NCBI GenBank assembly: GCA_013146195.2
Contig: CM028380.1
Span: 83,671,142-83,735,141, forward strand
DNA: 64,000 nucleotides
Direction: 5' to 3'
Source of the DNA: Codonopsis lanceolata
Lineage: Eukaryota; Streptophyta; Magnoliopsida; Asterales; Campanulaceae
Below, one piece after another: positions 32,410 through 42,121 of this stretch. The notes beneath the pieces were generated by a model. It did not search any database. It saw only the letters and a program-made list of their open reading frames with translations, and was not told the DNA's origin. Positions within the stretch are counted from its first letter, which is position 1; every line of letters begins with the position of its first letter. The position numbers and the translations under genes are program-made.

Positions 32410-32714
32410 TTTGTAAATATTATTAATGGTTTGTTTTCATGTCTATTTATATTTTTGCGTAAATAATTGTTTTTTTTAGTTAGTTTCTTTTTATAATAAT
32501 GCAAATAACTATTATTTCATTTTTCTTAAGTGTATTATTTTTGTTTCTAAAGTAGTATAGAATAGTGTACATAAATAGTTCATTTTATTATTATTGTTGT
32601 ATAGTTAAAAAAAAAAAGAAATTTTCTTTCCTTTTCCTTTATATATATGCATAAATATTTTCTGGACTAAAATGTGTATATTATAAAATGAGCATATTGA
32701 CAAACCCGTTTTGA

Positions 32715-32942
32715 GACTGAAAGAGCGAGTTGAGTGTCTAACTCCTTCCTAACTCGTAACTTAACACCCGAACCCACATTTTTTTTGTGAATTTTGGTTT
32801 TTATTCGTTTTCCATTTTAAATGGAAGTGACGACTCTGTACATATATTTTTAGAGTCCACAACAAGGCCAAGCGTATTCCACACGTTAATGTTTTGAAAC
32901 CACTCGCCTTTTATGCGAGGCAAGGTCGAAACAGGGTTCTCA
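32715..32942 (+). repeat. Leader-like dispersed repeat, copy 1
   Basis: Shares about 220 bp with 34617-34842: gagttgagtgtctaactcct / gagttaggtgtcaaacccct, then actctgtacatat / actatgtacatat, agagtccacaac / agaatccacaac, gcgtattccac, then ttttgaaaccactc, and ends gggttctcaca / gaggttcttaca. Such sequence is typical of the LTR-leader junction of very large plant gypsy elements. The assignment to an Ogre-like family is from memory. Confidence 0.7.
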
Positions 32943-33589
32943 CACTAGGCATGCTTATTCTTTCAAGAAATATACTATGCATCACTAACATGTGCAGAAG
33001 TTACGACTTAATTAGTATCAGTAGATTGTTGCTACAATCTGCTGACCACGAAAATTGATCTCTTCAAAACTGAGGTTTAAATGTCAGTCGATGATCCATC
33101 CCTTCTAACATCATCTATCTAATGACCACTATTACCTACTCTGAAAACAACGGATGGACATTGGTTAGCAGGTAAGACCATCAGTCATCACTCAGGTAGC
33201 TTCTAAACCTTGACATTAGTCGATCGTATCATAGCTAATTCTCCCATTCTATTAAATATATATTTAAAAATATGAGATATTTGTGAAATTTTAAAATATT
33301 TAGTTTTTCTACCTAAATTATTTCCAAAATTTATCTCGAAAATCGCGAAACTTCTTCAAGAAGCTTTACCGTCTTCCAATTACCCTCATTTTTTTGATGG
33401 TTGATGTGACTTGGTTACATAATTATTACTATATATTAAATTTTGACATTTGTCATACATCACATTATTTATCATTGTTTTAGCACAAAAATCTAAAATC
33501 ATTTGTGTCTTATCACTACAAGCCATAATACCCACAAAGTTAGACTTTGCTTGTCTGCAAGTAAACTACAAAACAAATAAATACAAAAG
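32943..33589. other. No gene seen
   Basis: Unremarkable A/T-rich sequence. The part after 33480 (aaatctaaaatcatttgtgt onwards) may belong to the LARD-like remnant that follows. Confidence 0.55.
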
Positions 33590-33710
33590 CAATAAACAAA
33601 AAAATTGTGAGGGTGACACTATTTACACTCATCTATAAACCTACAAACTCAAGGAGACTCCTAAAGAGCGACTCGAACTAAGCAGATAAATATAAAAACA
33701 AGGGTTAATG
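33590..33710 (-). other. Short conserved LARD motif, copy 2 (isolated)
   Basis: Contains tgtgagggtgacactatt, then ctataaacctacaaactcaa, then gagactcctaaagagcgact, then aataaatataaaaacaaggg. It matches the motif at 18790-18900 in LARD-A and 45760-45860 in LARD-B. No LTR is recognisable around it, so it is a remnant of a third, degraded member. Confidence 0.7.
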
Positions 33711-34025
33711 ACAACAGTGGTCCCTCGAATATGGATCATTCTTAATATTAGTCACTTAACATTTTTTTGTCAATTTGAGTCATAAAAGTTTCAAATCTTC
33801 ACACCCTCAGTCATTTTGGTGGATGTCGTTAGAAAAATATCGTTAAGTTGCACATATAAGGGCTAAAATGAACTTTTCTCAAACCTAAATTATATCTCAA
33901 TTTGTAATTGAATCCCTAGGGTTTGAAAAAGAATAACAAGACCTCTATCTACACCCACCCCCAATTTGTCTCTCAGTCTTCCCTCCCCTCAATGACCCTC
34001 ATAGAACAACCCTCTCTCTCTCTCT

Positions 34026-34275
34026 CGCACCAAGCAAATAGTCAGCAAGTCCACTGGAGGCAAAGCCTCGAGGAAGCAACTCACCACCAAAGCCACCCAC
34101 AAGGTTGCTTCGGCTACCGGTGGAGTGAAGAAGCTTGACCGATTTTGCCCAGGCACCGTCGCCCTCCATGAAATCTGCAAGTATCAGAAATCCACCGAGC
34201 TCCTCATCGGCAAACACATCCCTCCCAGCGCCTCATTTGCGAAATTGCCCACGATTTCAAGAGAAATGTAGGGTT
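34026..34275 (+). pseudogene. Histone H3 processed pseudogene
   Basis: Reading from 34026 gives RTKQ, KSTGGKA, RKQLTTKAT, ATGGVKK, PGTVALHEI and CKYQKSTELLI in the order of histone H3 residues 2-62. After a slip near 34215 comes QRLICEIAHDFK, matching the H3 helix. There is no intron. The initiator ATG is gone (ctctctcgcacc replaces it), several conserved residues are changed (for example R8 to Ser, R26 to His, R42 to Cys, R63 to Gly), and the C-terminal third is missing. Ala at position 31 and Phe at 41 point to an H3.1-type parent. An A tail or target duplication could not be found. It is dead host-derived sequence. Confidence 0.88.
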
Positions 34276-34616
34276 TATTGTATGTGTAAATTGTAATTTG
34301 GTTTTGTCATGGATCTGGAAGTTGTCTATGTTTCCAGAGAAATGTAATATGGTTGTTGCTTCTCTTTCTCGATAATCTCAAACACATCAAGGTCGGCAGC
34401 ATGAACGGTTTGATTTCCCCAAACTCAAACTGCTTGCCTCCGCGTCTTCGCTTTTTGACCTTGTTGTTGTTGGTAATCAACCCTCCGCCTCTTCAAACAC
34501 ATGGAATGCCTCGAAATCCTAAACTCCTCAACCTTTCTATCTTCGCCACTAACACCAGAACTTTTTCTCTTCTTGACTTCACTGCAATTTTCTGTCTGTT
34601 TCTACATCAATTGGAG
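34276..34616. other. No gene seen
   Basis: A 91-codon open frame (34353-34628) has no recognised motif. A short string similar to the end of the H3 fragment (agagaaatgta) recurs at 34337. Nothing else is supported. Confidence 0.5.
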
Positions 34617-34842
34617 AGGAAAGGGTGAGTTAGGTGTCAAACCCCTTCCCAGCTCATAACTTTGCCCCCGGATCCAGATTTTTGGTTTTTCTCAGTTTAT
34701 CCTTAAAATGAAGGTGGTGACTATGTACATATTATTTTTTTAGAATCCACAACGAGACATGGCGTATTCCACGCGCTTAAAGTTTTGAAACCACTCTTTT
34801 TTTCACGTAATGAAGCTGGGTCGAAACGAGGTTCTTACAGCG
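34617..34842 (+). repeat. Leader-like dispersed repeat, copy 2
   Basis: Partner of 32715-32942 in the same orientation, 1.9 kb away. The two copies are clearly diverged. They may be the ends of two LTRs of one decayed element or two independent remnants. Confidence 0.7.
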
Positions 34843-34924
34843 TTGTGTAATTCACATCGAATTACCCATTGTGTCAGGTGTAAATCCCCAACATGATCAT
34901 ACTCTGTATTACAAAAATAAAAAA

Positions 34925-35171
34925 CTTCCTCCATTTTCAAAATATTGTTTACTTTGACATGACACACCGTTTAAGAAAAAGTAATTAGTTGGATTATAAA
35001 TATTGGTGCAATGTGTGATTTTCTTTATAGTCTTTGAGTATGTGGTCATAATTAAAGTAGGTAGAATAAGTGGTAAAAATATTTTCCTAAAAGCGAATGT
35101 TTTGAAAGAGGACAATTATTTAAGAACAAATGAAAAAAGAAAGGAGGACGATAATTTGAAAATGGAGGGAG
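34925..35171. mobile_element. Mariner-type MITE, family M2 copy 2
   Basis: 247 bp ending in TA on the right. The inverted ends cttcctccattttcaaaata and ctccctccattttcaaatta match over at least 16 positions. The interior matches the copy at 30805 in inverted orientation. Non-coding. Confidence 0.78.
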
Positions 35172-35441
35172 TATTGTTTATTTGACTTTTTATAGAACTT
35201 GATCTTTTTAATTTTTTATTGTGAACAATATTTAACTTAAATTTATGAACAATTATATATAACGTATGAAATGTTGCGACATACCAGTATGTTTTAAGAA
35301 AAATGTATTTCTATCAACTTTAATTAAAACCAATCATGTTAATATTTTTTTAAAAAGTAAAATTAAATATTTTTATGTGGAGGAGCCAATAGGTTTTTTA
35401 TTTGTGTATGTTACCCATATTTAACACAACTCATGAATACC

Positions 35442-35854
35442 TAGTGATGTTAATAGGGTCGAAAATCGAAGGCTCGAACCAAAACCATTAGGGTTGCAAT
35501 TCTAGAGAATCGTTTTAAACAGAATCTATTAAGGACCGAAACCGTCAGGGCGGGGCCGAAACCGTTAGGGTTAGACTGAAAACCGTCTTTCATCCGGTTT
35601 AGTATAGTTAGTAATATAGGGGACCGGTATAATTAGCCGAAAAAACCGTATAATACCCTGAAAAAATAGTACAAGTCTCATAATTAGAAAAAAAATGTAC
35701 AAATTTAACCATTGATCGGAAACCACAGGTTTGAACCGAAACCGTTAGGTTTTTGATCGGGTAACATTGTTAATCGTCTAAAACAAACCTATTAGGGATT
35801 GAAATCATTAGGGCAGGACCGAAATCGTTAGGACTGAACCGATTAACATCTCTA
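35442..35854. mobile_element. hAT-type MITE with 8-bp target duplication
   Basis: Ends tagtgatgttaat and, inverted, tagagatgttaat. It is flanked by tgaatacc (35434-35441) and cgaatacc (35855-35862), an 8-bp duplication with one mismatch, as expected for hAT. The interior is non-coding and repeatedly carries gaccgaaaccgttagg or close variants. Confidence 0.8.
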
Positions 35855-35862
35855 CGAATACC

Positions 35863-36402
35863 ATGTGTAACTTGTTACATTTTGTAGAATAACATCTTAG
35901 ATCAATTTTTTAGAAGAACATCATATAACGATCCATTTTCGACATACAATCCAAGAGATTCACAATAATTTTTAAGCCACATATTCTTAATTATGGGACA
36001 TTTTACATCCATTACAATTTATATTGCTTTGGTATATCTTTAAATAATTGTTTAAAATTAATTTATTTTGGGACATACTTATCATGGAAAAATTTAAAAA
36101 TACCCACACACTATAATTTATTTTTTTGGGGGTTTTTAATGTATCCCTAGGTCGAAGGGCCAAGATTAATTTCTGAGTCGAGTAAGGCCACATGAACGGT
36201 AAAGTTTTACGTATCAAGTTTTTAACACATATGGATTCTCATACCTAAAACCTAATACATATTGTCAAACTAAAATAGCCCTCTACCAGTTGATCTTTGA
36301 TCATTTCTCAATTTTCCCATAGACATTATGTTTTTCTAACTCTTTTTTAATAAAAACCTATCAAGGTTGTTACTAGATTTTTTGTTATTTCTTTTACAAG
36401 AT
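35863..36402. other. A/T-rich sequence, no gene
   Basis: No coding or repeat signature recognised up to the target duplication of the SINE copy that follows. Confidence 0.55.
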
Positions 36403-36429
36403 GAAATCTAAACAATTATTGCTTTGCTA

Positions 36430-36727
36430 TAAAGAAATATAAACATTTTTTTTTGTAAAGGTTGGAGAGAACATTGTTTTTAACCCTTATTATTATTATT
36501 AATGTCTTGAAAGGCTACATGGTGTTTTTCTACTAGAACAATCGTGCCTCTGGTGAGGTTTGAGTAACAGTGTCAGGCTAAAACAATGGTGCCTTTTGGT
36601 GGGCTTGAGCAACAATGTCATGAGATTAGAACAACGTGCCTCTTGTGAGGCTTGAAGAGCAGTGTCTATAGTGACGCTTAAACACTAAACCTCACAGAGA
36701 ACCAGCTAACCTAGAGCTCTTTGGTGA
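36430..36727 (-). mobile_element. Diverged SINE copy with repeated B-box-like modules
   Basis: Related to 13697-14061: shares aaaggttggag, then ttaatgtcttgaaaggctac, then several gtgcctctggtgagg/cttga units and the end ctagagctctttggtg. On the minus strand it has the same head-to-tail order, ending in an A-rich tract (36436-36458). The flanks aaatctaaacaattattgct (from about 36405) and aaatctcaacagttattgct (from 36729) form a long imperfect target duplication. Confidence 0.75.
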
Positions 36728-37010
36728 GAAATCTCAACAGTTATTGCTCGCTCTACAAAAGAAAATTCATGTAGAAATCTCAAAGAACAGATAATTGTTC
36801 TTAAACAACTATTTCACTAAAGTGCAGAGATCACCTCAGAACTTCAACACAACTTCTATCATACTTCATGAGTAACTCTGGAGAAATAGAACCAACCCAC
36901 CTTTGGTATTAGGTTACACATCCTAGTTGGGTAGCTAACCTAGAAGATGAAAGTTTAAGTACCTAGCACAGTTAGAGAGATTGGAAGAGCTAACACAATA
37001 GTCCTTAAAT

Positions 37011-37603
37011 GTGAACAGTATGTTCTTCAGTCATCTGGTTGTAATAATGAGAGTTGTTGTGCTGTGATTCTTCTTAAATGTGCGGTAAGATGGATACATG
37101 CTACTAATCGTGTGGGAATATGGGTTGTTGCTTTTACCTTATCTGGGGAACAAGTTGGTGGGTGGGTCCTTTCATCGTTGGCCGAATCTCAGTTATCTGG
37201 GGATGCTCTGTCGGGTTATTATGCTTTATCTTGGGCTTTGACAAACTCTTTCATGCATATGTTGCTTTGTTCTAACTCTCGTGTTTTTATGCTACATATA
37301 TCTAATTGGGAGGAGGTATCAAACAATATTGCTTCGATTATGTATGATATATGTATGATAGTAGTGGATCTTCATAGTTGTGGGTTTTGTACAGGCAGGA
37401 AGAGGTTAGGGACCGCTAGACGGTTAGCTTCTTTTGCATCGATGGTTGTGTTGTAATATACATAGTTTTACTTAACTTGTAGTTTAGTGCTTTTGTGGTT
37501 TGTTTGTATGTTTTTATGGTCCCTAACTATGAGTTGTACATTTTGGGTGGTATGTATATATATATATATTGTTGCTTTGTTTCTAACAAAAAAAATAAAA
37601 AAA
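37011..37603 (+). mobile_element. 5'-truncated LINE, second family
   Basis: Flanked by aatagtccttaaat (36997-37010) and aatagtccttatat (37604-37617), a 14-bp target duplication with one mismatch. It ends in an A-rich tail after ttctaac (37581-37603). The 3' end differs from that of the LINEs at 4875 and 51869, so it is another family. Confidence 0.85.
37055..37456 (+). pseudogene. LINE RNase H remnant (decayed)
   Basis: Reading about 130 codons to the TAA at 37456 gives TNRVGIWVVAFTLSGEQVGG, WVLSSLAESQLSGDALSGYY, ALSWALTNSFMHMLLCSNSR and VDLHSCGFCTGRKRLGTARR. The layout is that of a plant LINE C-terminal RNase H. However, the second acidic residue is Asn in CSNSR, and the first Asp is not visible. 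Unlike the fragment at 4881 the catalytic set is therefore incomplete. No RT sequence precedes it. The assignment is by pattern and position before the poly-A. Confidence 0.6.
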
Positions 37604-37617
37604 AATAGTCCTTATAT

Positions 37618-38289
37618 TTGTTGAAATATAGCCGATTATTTATTCAAAGAGTGAGTGGGCTATGTGAGGTGGATGTAGGATAAGAGATCTGAACTACATG
37701 TGTCAGTGTCTATGTATGCGGCGACCTCGATCCTGAGACCGGGTCCATCAGATGTTCCAAAAATTCAATAAAAAATAACTCTAATTAAAAAGTGCGTAAC
37801 TCATTGTGGAAGAACAAATAAATAATATTTCTTAAAATAATGAATTTTATATAAACGTATTTTTATTACAATTTTAAGGGTATCAAAAAGTATATACATA
37901 AATATTTTATTTCAAAACCGAGCACTTTGATAAACCCCGAGCACACAACTGCTACCCGAAGCCCGATCAAATCTTAACTACACAACCTGCAAATATAGGG
38001 GGGTGAGCTTGTGGACCTAGTAAGAAAAGGGATGCACAGCACAACAAAATAGATCAAAACATGTGATTCAAATATCAAAGTCCATGGAGATAAAAATATA
38101 TAGACCACAGATTATTACCCAAAAAACAATATCAAGTGTAGTTCAAATAAAAACATTTCACAAGTTACAATTTAATGTACCAATCAGTTTATAGCCATGG
38201 TGAAATTACATAACAAACACAGCACACATGGGCATTTAATCCCCCGAGTCCCATTACAATTTTAGATTGTTCATGGTTGTTCCACGTAT
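37618..38289 (-). other. Possible older chromovirus-like LTR remnant
   Basis: On the minus strand, ttcttactaggtccacaagc, then tcaccccc, then atatttgcaggttg (about 37985-38025) resemble the R region of Tekay-like LTRs. No termini were found. The solo LTR at 38295 is inserted into this sequence, which continues at 48114. Confidence 0.35.
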
Positions 38290-41200
38290 TACTCTGTAAC
38301 ACCCCGCTCCTTCGTTAGCTCGGTTTGCGTGCTATACTTGCACTTCTTCCTTTGTCGACTGTATGTTTGGTTTGCGAGAGGGTCTAGATGTGTATGAGAG
38401 ACCACATTAAGACCAAATCACTATTAAGAGACTCCATATAGTTGTTGACTTGCTAAAGTCACAAGTCGTGACTCGACGATAGTCGGAATGCGACGCGATT
38501 GAGGGTTTGCTTGCGTTTTGTGTTCGTGACCTCGGTTTGGTCCTAGACCTCTATATGATGATTGATTAACATGTTTAGATGTATTAGACTTCAAGTTGGA
38601 GGTGTTCCTCAAGTCTATCGATGATTTGGAAGCTTTGGAGATAGTGCTCGTCTCTATCGCGTAGTTCGGGAATCGAGTCGCGTAATCGTCTCTCCTTTGG
38701 GACTCTTATTTCCCTAGTTGTTGTTCAAATTTCTAGAAGTATTTAATCTTCTTCATTAGCCCTTAGACTTGCCTTAAAAGTCTCCTTTCATTGCTCGTTC
38801 GATTGCGAGTTCATTCGTCGTTTCGGTTGCACGTTGTTGTACCTCTTCCCGGTTTCGCTCCGAGTTGTTTCGGGAGTTGTTCGGGTGTGTTTCCGACTTG
38901 TTTTGAGTTGGGTTAGACCTTAGAATGGTTGCCCATAAGTTTGGGACCATTTAGGACATGTTTAGACCAAGTTCAAGGGCTAAACGAGGCGCTCGCATCG
39001 AATTTTGATCACTAGCCCGCCTCAAGAGCTGAGAGCATTACAAAATGACCTTGATCTGGAGATAGCCCCAGTAGTCCAGGCGCCCGCCTGGAGAGATGTG
39101 AGGCGCCCGCCTCAACATCAGGTTGCACATACGGAAATTTTCCCCTGTTTTGATGTTGTACGACTTTTACACCCAAACCCCTATCCAAACCTTTTCTAAA
39201 CCTCACTTAAACCTCCCTAACCCTCCTTACTTATACCCTAACATCTCTAACAAGTTTTTTAAGTTTGATTAAGTGAGTGCATTAGTTGGATTATTAAGCC
39301 CAAATTAGATTTTTAAGACACCACATTGTGGTGACACTTGTCCCACTCAGATTTCAGCCAAATATAAGCCACAATCTGATTGTTTGACCCTCATTTCTCT
39401 CCTCCCTTCTCCAAAAACGGGATTAGCTTCCTCCATGGTTCCTCCTTGAGTTCTTGAAGCTTTCTTCTTGGTTTCCATAGCTCCCTTCCTCCATTGTTGA
39501 AGCCAAGCCATAGAAGAGTAGAGCTTGAAGAGTAGAACATTTTCAACCGATCAATCTTTCCATTTGTTTTCTTGGGTGTAGTATACAAGTAAGTTACTTC
39601 TTCTCTCTTTGATTTTGTACTCATTGATCCTAAGGAAAACAAACTCTATGCTATTTGAGGTCAATGAGTACACATACTTGCTTTGTGTGATTTTAACTTG
39701 TGATTTGAGCATGTGAACTTGTTAAAAGCATGGATAGGATGACTTCCATGATTGTTGAAGTATATTGTTACTCTTCATCTTGTATTTCTAGGATTGTGAG
39801 CATGCTAGAAATCATGTTTACATCTCATTTGGGTTTATTATGAAAGTATACATAAGTTTGGGAATTTTGGATGTGTGATCTCACTAGGTAATATGAGTAT
39901 GACCATTTAATGGAGATTATGTGATTTATAAAATGGGTATATGATTTATGTTGAGTTTTATGAATTTTAGGGCTTGAGAATCAAGCCCGAATTATTGGAG
40001 GAATTGTTGTTAATTAAAGTGGGTATTAATGTGTAGGATGATTTGAATGATGTTGTGTGTTGGGAGAAATGGGTTATCCCTTTGTTAAGGTTTTTATGAA
40101 TTTTGGGGCTTGGGAATCAAGCCCGAATGAATTTTAGTGTTTTGATATATAATTGAATGGAGTGTTAATTTGGGGATTTATGATATATATATATAATAAT
40201 GAGATGTAGTCTAAGACTCAACGGAGTCGTTGTAAGGTCAATAATATAATAATGAGTTTTGGGTTGAAACTACGATGTTCGGGCCTTGATTAGTTATGTT
40301 TGTGCGAACCCGAGTATCTCATTCGATGCCCAATTGAGACACTCATGTTATAGAGACCTATTGGGAGTGTGTTTAGAGCGTGCTCGATAGAGCACGGAGC
40401 ATTAGAGACCAACCTATGATCTCGTATGCCCTTAAGAAATGATTATTTGAATGAGTTCTCTTTTAGGGAATTCGGTCGCGTGCACATGAAAGCACTTACG
40501 GGGTTTTGACTACGAGTTAGTTTTGGTACCCTCGAGATTGGTTTGAGAAGTCGATTATTTATGACAATTGGGACTATGGTTGAGTCCGGTGTGCTTTTAA
40601 GTGAAACCAAATGCTAAGCCTTGTTTGTGGTTGTTCTTAGACTAAATAATAGTCTTTGATTTAATCTTGAGTAGAGGACTATAGTAGACCTCACGTTGTG
40701 ATTTATTGAGCTATAAGCTATTCTTGAATTGGTGATGACTTGAGGATTATGAATACCTCAATATGTGGTTCTTGAACTAAACTTACAAGTTAGTTGAACA
40801 TGTTAAGTGTGTACAATTATGTGCATTGTTTATTGGGTTTTGTAGAGCATTATGACCTACTTGATTTGGTGAGTCCTCTTGTGAAGGACTTGGTCCTTAT
40901 TGGTTTATCCAAGTAAATATCTACTTGAGCATCTTGATTTGAGTCCACCTGGCGTCTTGGTCGTTTTGTCGGCAATGGGACGATTCATAGCCTTTGGAAA
41001 CATTCGCTATGAATCGCCGCATTGGTACCCTTTCTCCTCACTATATGGCCAATAGTGGGATGTGGTCTCATATTAGCGCCCCCTAGCCTGATATCGAGCT
41101 CCCATTTCTCATCCCAGGGTTGGATGAATGTAACGAGGTACTCATTAAGAAAACTGATGAGTTGTGATCATTTGAGGATTGAAACCCAGATTATGATCAT

Positions 41201-42121
41201 TTGAGGGCTTGACCCATGGTTTGAATATTGAGGGCTAGGCCCAGATCTTGGTTTTACGTGCTTATGTATAAGCACTTATATGAAAGATAACGTGCTATGT
41301 GGTTTATGAAGTTTATGTTACATGATGACTTAATACAAGTTTATTATTGGTATGCTATTAAGATACCATGATTTTATACATGCTTGTGCATTATGCCATG
41401 CCACGTCATGCTATGCCATACATTTGCATTTAATAACTTACTGGGTCATTATGACTCACTCCGTGTGTTTGTTTTCCTTAGTTTTTGCAGTAAGCTCGTT
41501 AGTGCACGTTGCAGCTTCGGGTGCTTGTTGGTTAGCAGGTGGTCTTCCGGGCAATAGCTTGGAGTTATTATTATTATTATTATTGTATTTATTATCTTGT
41601 GAGACACGGATGTAAAGTTATGTAAACTTTACTTGGGTAGTTATGTTAGTATTTTATTGTCGTTTATTTTGGGAGCCGACTTGTTGGGTCGAGCTATTGT
41701 ATTTAATTAGAGGTTATTCTGTTGTCTTTCCGAGCAAGGTTTTAGCTCGCAAGTTCTAGTATTATGTTATTGTTATTTCTGTCTCCGACAACATTAGTCG
41801 AGAGACATTGGTTTAGTTGTTAGTATTTAATATCTTATTCGTTTAGTTGATTTGTCCCTCCGGCATGTTGTAGCCGTTGAGTGGTTGTTTATCAGGTTGG
41901 TATTCTGTTGATTCGCCGGCCTTAGGTTGCCGATGGTTTGTTGTCCGTGCGCAATGTTGCGTCACGCGAGTCGTAGATTTGTCGAGAGATAGTTATCTCT
42001 CAGCCTTGCGTTCCTTTGTTTAGGATTAAAGGCTTGGGTTCCACTTATGATTTGCTTCCACATATTTTAGTTTTTAGTTGTTCCGTATTGCCGTTATGGC
42101 TTTACCTTCCTATTAGAGTTC

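Larger units (their letters stand above)
31223..32714 (+). other. Degenerate LTR/leader-like region, no gene
   Basis: A TATA-like string (cttatataat, 31511-31520) is followed by a C-rich leader-like stretch, CA-rich low-complexity sequence, (CAA)n at 32181-32214 and (TA)n. Open frames encoding His/Thr or Cys runs come from the repeats. It may be the 5' LTR belonging to the leader-like repeat at 32715-32942, which is inference. Confidence 0.35.
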
